Part shown: one piece after another, positions 10,258 through 20,609 of the stretch
How the letters are laid out: the number at the start of each line of letters is the position of its first letter
How positions within the stretch are numbered: the stretch's first letter is position 1
From: Polyodon spathula
Taxonomy: Eukaryota; Chordata; Actinopteri; Acipenseriformes; Polyodontidae
Assembly: GCF_017654505.1 (NCBI RefSeq)
Contig: NC_054538.1
Span: forward strand, 26,499,674-26,563,673
Direction: 5' to 3'
Length of the DNA: 64,000 bases
The notes under the pieces: generated by a model
Seen by the model: the letters and a program-made list of their open reading frames with translations, nothing else
The model's database searches: none
What the model was told of the DNA's origin: nothing
Translations under genes and position numbers: made by a program

Positions 10258-12185
10258 GGCTTCCAAGCCAAAGGCTGGGAAGCATATTGTTATTGCTTGT
10301 GTTTATTATTATTTTTCCACCAAAAGTTTGTCACAGACTCATAAAAACGCATACGTAAGTAGATGTATTTGTGTGAACAACCAGACTGGCGTCCGCCAGT
10401 GGAAATGTTCACAGTTTGGCCACTAGGCTACATCTCGTGAAAATATTGGACAATTTTCAAAACTCTTGTCGACAAAAACAACTTAAGATGGAGATCTGAC
10501 AATGTCAGCATATAGCACATGAATGGCCTATAAAAAGAAAACGTTGAAAGAAAATCAGTTTGACGGTTGGTTTGCTCGCCACGTTGGATTTGCGCAAAAT
10601 ATTCAAAGATCTTCTTGTCTGAAACCGCAGTGTTGATCAGCACCAAAATTGTCATGTTTGCTCATGACAAGGTCCTTTCTAAGTTTTGTAAAATCGCCAC
10701 TTTTTTATTAAAAAAAACATGGATGCAGTGAGCAAAATAACAATTTCATGAGTGCTATATTTACATATATTAAAATATAAATCCTTACTGCAATATACTA
10801 GAGACATGAAACTGAGTATGGTAGTAGAGGGTAATGTGAAGTACTGTTGGTTTCAAAATGGCATGTTTTGGTTTCATGGTTTGGCGGCTATATTGATAAT
10901 TGAAAAACGACTTTTATGACCCATAACAAGAACAATGTTGCACATATGCTTTCCAATGTTGGCATAGTTGTGCGGCCCATAATAAAGTAATAACCACTAA
11001 AGTCAAAGTAGATTGGTCACATGGTTTGGCGGCCATATTGGAATTAACGTTTAAATTTTATCTCCTCGGGCATGCCGATGGTGTCATAGTTATAATGGAA
11101 CACGTATAGGAAGACACATGTGCTCTATGAAAAATGTCATCACCCGCGACTTTTGACCTCTGCTAAGGTTCAAAACCCACAAATTGGCCTATAGCTCCTC
11201 AGCTGTATCTAACTCAGATCAGTCCACTTAAACTTCAGCGTAAGAATATGCTCTGTACACGATACAACTTAAGTAGCCCATTAACTAGTTATAGGAAACG
11301 TAGCGAGCTGTATTAGCGATTATTTGTGATGATTGAACCATGTTTTCTAGAAAGCCTTTATAGTTGCTAGCAACTCTAGTTATAAATGTCTTTGGTTCGC
11401 CATTTGTAAAGTAATTTAAGGAAGTTCTTTCATTTATAAAGAGAAGTGTACAAGCACAACGTTACAAAACCAACAAAGCAGCTCTATCAGGAGCCAGTAC
11501 TTGTTTTGTTTATACTTCAGTTCCTCTGTCGACACAAAATCTTTTGACCATTTACTTGACTGAAACATGAGGTAATTGGAAAACATTTTAAACTGCAGAA
11601 AAGATATTGATGCGGACAATAGTTAGAAAGAAGAATGACTTGAAAGCAAACAATTTGTTTAGCAGTAATGTTTGTCCACATTGAAATCCTTTTTAATTCC
11701 ACGTTCAGCTACAATGACCTAGCCTCCTAGCCTCATCACTGCCTATTTAAATCTTATGTGGTAAGAAGGTTGTGGAAATAGATTAACTGACAAATTACTC
11801 ACAATTTAAGACTTCAAGTTTTGTGAACAGGGTCCATTAGTACATGACATTTGACATTTTAAAGGAAAGAAAAATAGCCAGGCACTGTGGGTATCCTAAA
11901 TATCAAATTTTATCTCCAGGGAGAGGAAGTACAAACTCTGACAAGTGTACAAGCATTATCTTAAATCTCTTTTATTATTTTTAGGGAGAGGCAGTACAAA
12001 CTCTGGGTCAAATTGAAATCTGCTTTGACAAAGAATATCAACTGATGGACTGTGTGGAATACGAAGAAGAGCTGCCGAGCAGTATTGATGACCTCTTTGT
12101 CTTTGAATTTGCTCAGCACTCAGAGTTTTCTGTCTGTGATGAGTCGATGCCGATATACTATCCTCCAGCACACGAGGAATACTAG
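6591..12185 (+). CDS. RNASET2: RNASET2, acid ribonuclease T2, nine coding exons
   Basis: This is a T2-family endoribonuclease that cleaves single-stranded RNA through a 2',3'-cyclic phosphate in lysosomes or after secretion. Coding exons are 6591-6667, 6953-7013, 7603-7664, 8699-8756, 9184-9248, 9513-9626, 9966-10011, 10101-10175 and 11985-12185. All have GT/AG borders, all phases agree, and they join to 252 residues (human is 256). Residues 1 to about 20 form a hydrophobic signal peptide. CAS I is WTVHGLWPD with His64; CAS II is KHEWEKHGTC with Glu111 and His115, so the catalytic set is intact. N-glycosylation sequons occur at Asn75 and Asn164. A CAG at 6564-6566 suggests a non-coding first exon further upstream. 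An AATAAA at 13062-13067 is a possible polyadenylation signal, although it lies inside inserted DNA. Confidence 0.97.
6953..7013 (+). CDS. RNASET2: RNASET2 coding exon 2
   Basis: This exon encodes LILTHHWPKTVCT, the conserved first strand of the T2 fold (human has VLTQHWPETVC). It ends in phase 0 before GTAAGT. Confidence 0.95.
7603..7664 (+). CDS. RNASET2: RNASET2 coding exon 3 (CAS I)
   Basis: This exon carries YWTVHGLW with catalytic His64. The Trp codon is split across the splice junction. Confidence 0.96.
8699..8756 (+). CDS. RNASET2: RNASET2 coding exon 4
   Basis: This exon encodes PDKGQNCNMSWHFDVNDIK, including the NMS glycosylation sequon. It aligns with human PDKSEGCNRSWPFNLEEIK. 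Confidence 0.95.
9184..9248 (+). CDS. RNASET2: RNASET2 coding exon 5
   Basis: This exon encodes DLLPEMEIWWPDVLHPGT and ends inside the Trp codon of the FWKHEW motif. The donor is GTACAT, weaker than the others. Confidence 0.94.
9513..9626 (+). CDS. RNASET2: RNASET2 coding exon 6 (CAS II)
   Basis: This exon encodes KHEWEKHGTCAAVAES with catalytic Glu111 and His115, followed by the helix ending in YKKVDLD. Confidence 0.96.
9966..10011 (+). CDS. RNASET2: RNASET2 coding exon 7
   Basis: This exon encodes ILKKFNIVPSSKYYS. The donor GTGAGT at 10012 was chosen over GTGTGA four bases away in phase because only it keeps the next exon in frame. Confidence 0.92.
10101..10175 (+). CDS. RNASET2: RNASET2 coding exon 8
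   Basis: This exon encodes the run ending YKVKPKIQCVSPSQ, matching human YGVIPKIQCLPPSQ. It is 25 codons, phase 0 on both sides. Confidence 0.95.
10191..10253. repeat. (AT)n microsatellite in RNASET2 intron 8
   Basis: A 63-bp AT tract starts only 15 bases after the exon 8 donor site. Confidence 0.97.
10254..11910. other. RNASET2 intron 8 interior
   Basis: The stretch begins with a small inverted repeat (GCTTCC...GGGAAGC) right after the AT tract. It contains two similar phrases (GGTTTGGCGGCTATATTG near 10879 and GGTTTGGCGGCCATATTG near 11022). It is probably part of an interspersed repeat, but no family was recognised and it has no coding content. Confidence 0.35.
11911..11946 (+). repeat. 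Duplicate of the exon 9 acceptor and first codons
   Basis: CTCCAG followed by GGAGAGGAAGTACAAACTCT at 11920-11939 repeats the true exon 9 start (11985 onwards, GGAGAGGCAGTACAAACTCT) 65 bases upstream. If used, this acceptor would give a frame that stops at the TAA a few codons later. It is a decoy left by a short tandem duplication. Confidence 0.8.
11985..12185 (+). CDS. RNASET2: RNASET2 coding exon 9 and stop
   Basis: This exon encodes AVQTLGQIEICFDKEY (human VQTIGQIELCLTKQD), an acidic segment and the C-terminal CDESMPIYYPPAHEEY before TAG at 12183-12185. The Cys residues match those forming the C-terminal disulfides in the family. Confidence 0.95.
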   Translation, partial: GEAVQTLGQIEICFDKEYQLMDCVEYEEELPSSIDDLFVFEFAQHSEFSVCDESMPIYYPPAHEEY

Positions 12186-12235
12186 CAGCTGTTGTAGGCA
12201 CTATGGAGCAGAGCTGTTATTTTGCTTAAAAAATG

Positions 12236-12470
<235 letters not shown>

Positions 12471-13081
12471 TATAATCGTAAATCTCGAAAAACTACTCAC
12501 TTCTAAATCTTTTGTTGTCATTTTTGTATTAATTTAATATAAATACATATTAATTTCGATTCATATGTTGTTTTTTCTGACTTTATGTGAATGAAAAGAC
12601 ACACATTTGCCTGTTTTCCCATTGGAAGTAGTGACATTTTGAAATATCACTGTCCTGGTCACAAAAGCAAAGTTTGTGGGGAGTAATAGCCATTTTCTAT
12701 ACTTTTGAGGCATAAGCACTTAGGAAATAGCACTTACTACCCAGGAACAAAAAATTGTGTTACATAGTGTAATTTAAGTGTGTCTGTTGTCTATTTTATA
12801 TACATTTCAACAGATGACATGTTTTTGTTTACTATTAAAACATTTTTAAATTTATGTTTCTGCGTTATGTTTTATTTATTGTACCTTTACGTGTGTACTA
12901 CTGTACAAATTGCTTTTTGTGGGGTATTTCATAATGTAAAACTACTGGTGTTTGACCAAGCACAGTAACAAAACAATATGCAGAAGATTACCTCAGAAGT
13001 AAGCTCTGTATAGTGTTGTCATAAACACAAATTACATTTTAGTTTCAAATCCTGTAATACCAATAAAAATGTAAATAATCT
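12471..13081. other. Interior of a non-autonomous Tc1-type element
   Basis: This is non-coding sequence between the left Tc1-type end and the SINE. It may be the body of a non-autonomous Tc1 derivative. It also contains AATAAA at 13062-13067, the nearest canonical polyadenylation signal after the RNASET2 stop. Confidence 0.4.
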
Positions 13082-13470
13082 GAGGGCTCCCAAGTGGAGT
13101 GCAGGATAAGCCCTATAGCCTGGAGGTTGCTGGTTCGAGTCCAGGCTATTCTATTGCCAACCGTAGATGGAGGCTCCCAGGGGGCGGCGCACAATTGGCT
13201 AAGCGCCTCACAGGGGGGGTGGGGCGGAGAGAGCCAGGGTATCCTCAGCTTGCCGCGCACCAGCGACCCCTGTAGTCTGGCTGGGCGCCTTCGGGCTTGC
13301 CTGTAAGCTGCCCAGAGCTGCGATGTCCTCCGTTTTCGGCTGACAGCACACGCTTCGGAGGACAGCGTGTGTTCGTCTTTGCTGCTCCGGAGTCAGCGCG
13401 GGGGTGGTAGCGGTGAGTTGAGCCTAAAAATAATTGGATATGCCAAATTGGGAGAAAATAATAGAATAAT
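13082..13470 (+). mobile_element. tRNA-derived SINE
   Basis: The block has a B-box-like GGTTCGAGTCC at about 13132-13142, preceded by a damaged A-box region. It continues with the GC-rich phrases GGGGGCGGCGCACAATTGGC and ACACGCTTCGGAGGACAGCG and ends in an A-rich tail. It is much richer in GC than its surroundings. It is inserted between two Tc1-derived parts. Confidence 0.8.
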
Positions 13471-13672
13471 TATTATATATACACAGTGCCTATAGAACGT
13501 ATACACCCCCTTGAACTTTACTCACATTTTGGTGGGTCAGTGCCTCAGAGTTTCATGCATTTAAATGAGGATTTTCCCACTTTTCTACACATCATACTCC
13601 ACACTGTTAAGGGGTTAAAAAGATTTATTGAGAAAAAGATTTTATATTAAATACAAAACTGAAAGATCATAA

Positions 13673-14598
13673 TTAGAGTCTCCACCCCCGTGTTAATACT
13701 TGGTGGAAGCACTTTTGGAAGCAATTACAGCTGTGAGTCTGTTGGGATAGGTCTACCAACTTTGCACACCTAGATTTGGCAATATTTGACCATTCTTCTT
13801 TACAAAACTGTTCAAGCTCTGTCATGTTCCTTGGGGAGCATTGATGGACAGCAGTCTTCAAGTCATGCCACAAATTTTCAATTCCTTAGCCACTCCAGTG
13901 TAGCTTTGGTTGTGTGCTTTGGGTGTTTGTCATGCTGAAAGTTGAACTTCTGTTCCAGTTTCAGTTTTCTTGCAGAGGTCAGCAGGTTTTCATCAAGGAC
14001 TTCTGTACTTTGCTCCATTCATTTTCTCTCCTATCCTGACAAGTGCCCCAGCCCCTGCAGATAAGAAACATCCCTATAACATGATGCTGCAACCACCATG
14101 CTTCACATTAGGAATGAGTGATCCACTGTGTTGGGTTTGAGTCAAAAATAATGCTTTTTATTTAGGACAAAAAGTTGCATTTTAGCGGAGTGGTTTTTTT
14201 TTTTTTTTTTTTTTTTTTTTGCATACTTCAAATGGGATTCAAGGTGGGCTTTCCTGAGTAAAATGCAGGGCAGATTTGTGGAGTGCTTGGGATATTGTTG
14301 TCACATCCACACTTTGACCAGTCTTGGCCATAAAAGCCTGTAGCCCTTGCAAAGTTGCCATTGGCCTCTTGGTAGCCTCTCTGATCAGTCTCCTTCTTGC
14401 TCGGTCATCCACTTTGGAATGACGGCCTGATCTAGGCAGGGTCTTGGTGGTGTCATACACATTCCACTTCTTAATAATTGTCTTGACCGTGCTCCAAGGG
14501 ATATTCAAGGCCTTTGATATTTTTTTATACCCATCCCCTGATCTGTGCCTTTCAACAACTTTGTCCTGGAGTACTTTTGAAAGCGCCTTGGTGCTCAT
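13673..14598 (-). pseudogene. Tc1 transposase pseudogene
   Basis: On the minus strand the N-terminus MSTKALSKVLQDKVVERH is followed by the helix-turn-helix GYKKISKALNIPWSTVK (14598-14239). The far C-terminal part (MTELEQFCKEEWSNIAKSRC) lies at 13873-13673. Between them the catalytic region survives only as DNA similarity with shifts, and a poly-T/A insertion lies near 14190-14220. The protein cannot be made. Confidence 0.88.
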
Positions 14599-14880
14599 GG
14601 TTGAGTCTTTATTTTAAAATGCACTACCCAGGGAGGGGGAACCTACAGGGACTACTGAGTTTATCCTGAAATTATGTGAATAGCTACAATTTAATACAGG
14701 TGACTTAACTTGGTTTGTGATTTTGAAGGTGACTGGTTACATCTGAGCTAATTTATCCAACAAAGCTATTTCAGTTTTTATTTCTAATTAATGTTCTGCA
14801 CATTTCTAGAACATTTTTTTCAATTGGAAGTTTGGGGTAGGATGTGTAAATAAAAAAAAAAAAAAAATGTAATGCATTTT

Positions 14881-15135
<255 letters not shown>

Positions 15136-15779
15136 GGAAGGTACTGTTGTTTGGTCATATGTATACAGTATTGTAGTACTGCATGACCAGCATGCAAATA
15201 TAACTGAGCAGATTTTAAAGTGCAAATACCTTTAGTGAACATTTACATGGTTTATTTAAAAAAAAAAGGCATGACAACATACAATCAGATATGTTGATGT
15301 ATTTCTTTACAGGTGCCGCCATCAGGTGTCTTCAAAACTAAACAGATGAAAATTGACAACAATTTAAGTTAACAAGTATGTTCAACTGTATTTAAAGTTA
15401 GAAATAATACAATCTAGTAGCTCATGTGAGTCTTTTAAGTGCTTTGGTTACATCAAAACTGAAAGGATGCAAAGCCTAAAGCAACCACATTTTGAAACTT
15501 GACACGTCTATCAATCATATATTATGTTTTTAAATATGATTCATTTACCAGTATTTTAAAGTTGGAATAGTGTTTTGAAGACACCGTGGTTTTTATCCTG
15601 CTAATATTTGCCACCTATAAAGTAATGTACTTGTGAGGTAAACACCTTAAATATTGAAAGGCTTCAATTGGTATTAATCGATTCACAATTTTAAAAAAAA
15701 GTAGAAAAAATGCCAATCGCTCACCAAATACTAGCAATCATGCTTTCATGTTTTATTCACAAAAAATATTTATGTCATT
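15136..15779. other. Intergenic spacer, nothing recognised
   Basis: AT-rich DNA without recognised coding or repeat features. Confidence 0.4.
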
Positions 15780-17640
15780 AGAAAATTCAAGACACGAGCT
15801 GAATACAAAAAAAGAGACAATTCAAGGTCAAAGCAAATGCATTGCACCCATGGGCCTTCATCATTGTGTCACAAACCAATCTTGTGAGACAAACTATACC
15901 TAGAGCATTAAATACAATTAACAGATTATTCAGTTATTATTCATATTAATTGATCTATTCGTAACTTAAATAAAATCACCACATTAAGTAATTAATTGCG
16001 ATTTCGATAGTACTATATCACTACACATAAAAGGATGCATTCATAATATATAAAACATTTTATTGACATTATTAAATATACCCATGTAAAAAATGTATTT
16101 CTAATTACACACTGCTTTGAAAAAGTTACATATTGATTCAAAACTATACACAAAAAAACAGACATGCTAACATGCAGCATTACAAATTCAATAAAATACT
16201 CAATTTTAGAAACAGCAAATTACAGTTCCTCATTCATACTACCTGGTGATTCAGTTTGTAAAATATGTATCCATGCAGCTTCTCTTTGTAAGAAGTTTGT
16301 TATGGTCACCTCCCAGACATGGGTATCCACAAGTTGAACACACATACGTTTGAGTACAAACATCGTGTTGTTGTTCATTAAAGTGTCTTGCTATGGTGAT
16401 TTTATGTCCCTATTTCTAAAAGCACTCTTGTGTTCCCCTAGTCTAATTTTTTTTAAAAAAAGGAGATGGATGAATTTTTTCCTATTTAAAAGTACAGAGT
16501 GGCGGCTACTAAATAAAGACTTTAACTTAGGATCACTTGACAATATATGTTAATGTGTCTGAATTAAAGATCTCACCATTTTAGAAATGGAAGTAAAAGT
16601 TGAAACAATAGTTAGTATGAGGTTGAATAACTCATCCCAATTCATAGACTTACATTACATTAGTAAACACCTTCCTCAGACTCACAGATACATCTTAATT
16701 AAAAAAAAAAAAAAACTTGACCAAAGGGCAAATTATGTTACAACCATAATGGATGATTACTAGAGGCATTTAGAAGACTAGATTAGATCAGTAGGTTATA
16801 CACAGTGATTGTCAAGCAGTGCCCTGCCTTCTAAACAAAACAGCACATCTAAAAGTGTAACATAACTAGGACTTACAACCATATTACACTTATAAATAGA
16901 TATTGTTGACGATATGTCATCAGTATAGTGTAACCATAATTACAAATTAGATTTAAAGGGGTTATTGTTATAAATGTAATCGTGTTCAAATTAGCAAGTA
17001 ACTAGGTTGGCATAATTTGATTATATGTGCTTTCAAATCTGAAATAATTATTTAAAACTAGGGAAATCAGTTGAGTCAAGTAAGAATTAGGACCTATAAT
17101 ATCTAATAATACCTAAAGAAGTAAATTCAGAAACATCAATAAACAAAGGTTCAATTAGTGATCCTATACCTGTTATTGGTCTACCTGGTGTATGTTCTAA
17201 GTATTTAGGGAGAGTATAAAAAATGACGCAGATAGATACATTTGCTGCAAAAATTCAGTTGTAGTCTTGTTTATCCATTTGCTGACTGATCCCTTTTGTA
17301 ATACGTTGTTTTTATTTCTTTTGCATTGATACGTTGGATCAGATTGTAAAGGAAGGTAAAATGTTTCATAAGACAAACTGATTTAGTGCCTTCTGACAGT
17401 AAGATGTACTAGCTTGAACTACAGTCGCTCCGCCTTTATCTTACTCAGTAATAGCATTTTTTTTTTTCTTGTATAAAAAGATTTGAATGGAAACTAGGAC
17501 TATTTTGAGGAGAAAATAATTGCATAGTATGTCTCCCAACTACTCTAAAGAATGTTTCCACATTCTTCATTTTAAACAATTTGTCAATAACTGTTCTGTT
17601 AGCTGTGGCCAAAAAGAGGGAGGCATGACCTGGCAAAAAA
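15780..17640 (-). mobile_element. Penelope-like retroelement, degraded, antisense
   Basis: Reading the minus strand from 17640, FHSNLFIQEKK leads into DKGGATVVQAS (near 17440-17410), FYTLPKYLEHTPGRPITGIG and SLIEPL (near 17240-17150), and the catalytic block HYTDD at about 16930-16916. HKSAFRNRDIKSP and a FLQREAAWIHILQTESP-like block near 16430-16210 resemble the GIY-YIG endonuclease C-terminus. DKGGA, GRPI..G.GSL.EPL and YxDD are Penelope RT hallmarks. Stops and frameshifts are frequent. The 15780-16200 part looks like the element's 3' tail. Confidence 0.75.
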
Positions 17641-17662
17641 AAAAAAAAAGGTCCAATTTATT

Positions 17663-17809
<147 letters not shown>

Positions 17810-20447
17810 TAAAACAGTGAAATGGTCTGGACTTACCCAGGAGGAGTGTGGAAGTGTCAAAACAAAGTATGACTATCCTAAACATACTGAATCCGAATAT
17901 ATTAATGAATGACCAGCAATAGATGTTTTTTAACCGAATAAAAAATAAATATATAAATAATGGTGCATTGCTGTTAATTTCAAAGGGACTTTTACTGGTG
18001 TTTAAGCTTATCTAAGTTAAAGGAAGGCTAATAACAAGTTCAGACTGGCACTACCAATTCTGTTACAAACTGACAAGAACAAAAGAAGCATTGTAAACAA
18101 GTGTTCCTAATTGGCTCCCAATGATTCAGCAGAAATTCATACCTTGAGTGTTGCTCTTCATCGTTATGTTGGATCCAGATTTGAAGGATCACAGTATTTT
18201 ATATGCAAGTCTCACCTGTAGATTATGCAAGCTCATCGTGAACTTCCTTGCAATCTATACTTTTGACTATATACTGTATTGTATAGTACACACAAATAAG
18301 TTGGTTTCTAGTGAGATTCCAAATGAATTAGATTTCAATCTGCTACAACATCATTTATTTAAATGGATGTCTGTATTGAGCTACCCAGAAATGTCCTTCT
18401 TTATTATTTATTACTGTACTGAAAAGCTGGCGTGTCCCTCAGTACTGTTACATTTTATACTAAAATATATATCCTGAGTAACTGTTGACTACATTATTCC
18501 ATTCTCATGTGTGCATCTAAAGTAAACCTTGTATTACCTAAAAGTATAACTTATGATCACATCAGCTTTTCAGTGATGATGTTCCTGATTTAAATAAACA
18601 GGCAATTCATTTTCTAGTAATTAGCTTTTATTTCTTTAAATTCCACTGGTCAGTAGTAAAATAAACATGCAGTGTAGATGTTCGCTGGGTTGAGAAACAG
18701 ACACCCATCAAAACTAGCTGTGAATAGTAGAAAATAGGTAATCAAAGTGGGCATAATATTGTATTTTGTGGTTGTACAACCACACTTTCATGCCAGTCTC
18801 AAAATATATTGTTATTTACATTTGCCTGTACAGTATATGATATGCGTTTTCTAAAAACAGATGCAAACAAAAAAAAAAAAGGCTTTTTTTTTTTTTGTTA
18901 TGCTGGTGCACAGATGTGGACTTAATCGGAAGCTCTCTGTGCTGTGTTACAAGTGACATATTAAATACAATCACCCGCCTTTTAATCCATAAGCAACAAT
19001 GGGGACATGATTTGTTCGGGACATGCCCAGAGTATTATAAAATATGAAACGTGTTAGTCCTGTTTCAATAAATTCAGCCAAAAATGATGAAACTGCATCA
19101 CAGGAAACTGAAAAGAATATTTTTAAAGGTAGGATTTTATTTTAATCAATCAAACTACACATAGACTATATATTTATAACCTTATTAGCAAAAAAATTAA
19201 ACCATAATTAAATGATGTTTGTTTTCAAGATAGTATTCAACATCCAAGTCTGGATAGATTCTGAATTTAATACATGTATACTGTAATATCATTTTTTTTT
19301 TTAACATCAGATTACTGTTGGGAGGAAAAATGTGTTATGAAAAGGATAATGATAACATGAAACTACTGGTTCTATTGTAACAAGACCTTTGGCCTATTTT
19401 TTTTTTTTTAAGTTTCAAACATGTGCAGTGATTTTTTTTTTTTTTTAATTTATTTCACAACACATATCTACAAGGAATGATTAGAGTGAATCGTATGTCC
19501 TTCTGTACTTGACAAAAAGCTTCCACATGTCATGCTTTAATTTTAAATGCTTGAATCTAGGGTACCATTGCTTATTAAAGGGTAGTGTATTTTTTATAGG
19601 AATCTTTTTTGTTGTGAGGTAATGCTGTGGATAATAAAGCAATTATTTGCTGTCACTACAATAGTGTGTGTGTGTGTGTGTGTGTGTGTCAGGGGGTTGT
19701 CATTGATATACAAGCAGATTAACCCTTTTAGTGCACAATTGTAAGGATTGAATTGGATTATGTAGAGTATAGTACCGTATAAGACATGCTTTTATCCTTT
19801 GTCGACTATGTGGTATTTTGAGGTAGGAGTCTATTATACAGTATTTTCTGCTTTTCAATGGTCCACGATCTCCCTGCTGCATGCAGTGAACACACAGTCA
19901 ATGCACTGTTTCAATCACAATGATGGGGGATGGGTACTTCCATACATCCGATAGAAACATGTCCTGTTTCTCCCCTTACAGAGATCTGTATTAAACCTAA
20001 TGAGATTTTTACAGCTAATCAGAGTACAGTGAATTCAGGTTGATTGTGTGCCATGAAAATTCCTTTGCTTGCAGCCATTGAAAATCTAGAATCGCCTGAG
20101 TTGTTTTTCTAGGTCTTAATAAATATTTGGGCCTCTTGAAAGCATCTTTTCCTTTAATGCCAGTAATACACCTCATGACATCTTTAAGATTGGCTATATG
20201 TTTCCTACTTGGCAGCAGAGTCAAGTCTTTTGAATGCTTCTGACGGGGACTTTCCATTTGTGGAAGTTAACATGTTGTTAACATGTCTGTCTTTAACTTG
20301 TGGATTGAATAGTGTCCCAGAGATAATGGTTATTGCTGAATGCAATTCTGGCTACTTTTCTCAGCGTTTTATGCTCTGGCAACATCTGCAGCAACTGCTT
20401 AATTCCTTTTTCATTCAGTGAAAATTCAGTGGGAAAGAAGAAGTTAA
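17810..20447. other. Intergenic DNA upstream of the candidate exon
   Basis: The stretch holds only homopolymer runs and a (GT)n tract at 19663-19689. No gene or transposon family was recognised. Confidence 0.4.
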
Positions 20448-20609
20448 ATGAGTCATCTATATTTACGGAATAACACAAGAAAGAATGGGCGGATAAGCTG
20501 GGAGATGCTGTGTCTGGATATGGAAGCACTGTCTGTAGACAGTGCTTTTGCCTCCCTAACAGAGGACGAGGGACTTGAATCACCTCAAGAGCTTCCTATA
20601 ACAACACTG
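20448..20609 (+). CDS. RPS6KA2: Candidate alternative first exon of RPS6KA2
   Basis: An open frame containing MEALSVDSAFASLTEDEG and LESPQELPITTL ends exactly at a GTTAGT donor (20610) in phase 0. The RPS6KA2 exon at 57622 begins in phase 0, as does the junction used by the exon at 34991. The exon lies upstream of RPS6KA2 on the same strand. ATG codons are available at 20448, 20505 and 20520; 20505 or 20520 look most natural because the acidic, Ser-rich segment follows. Membership in RPS6KA2 is inferred from position, phase and peptide composition. I could not confirm the peptide against another species. Confidence 0.45.

Noticed and set aside
13045..13306. Open frames over the SINE on both strands
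   Set aside because: They arise from the GC-rich SINE sequence, which is transcribed by RNA polymerase III and does not code for protein.
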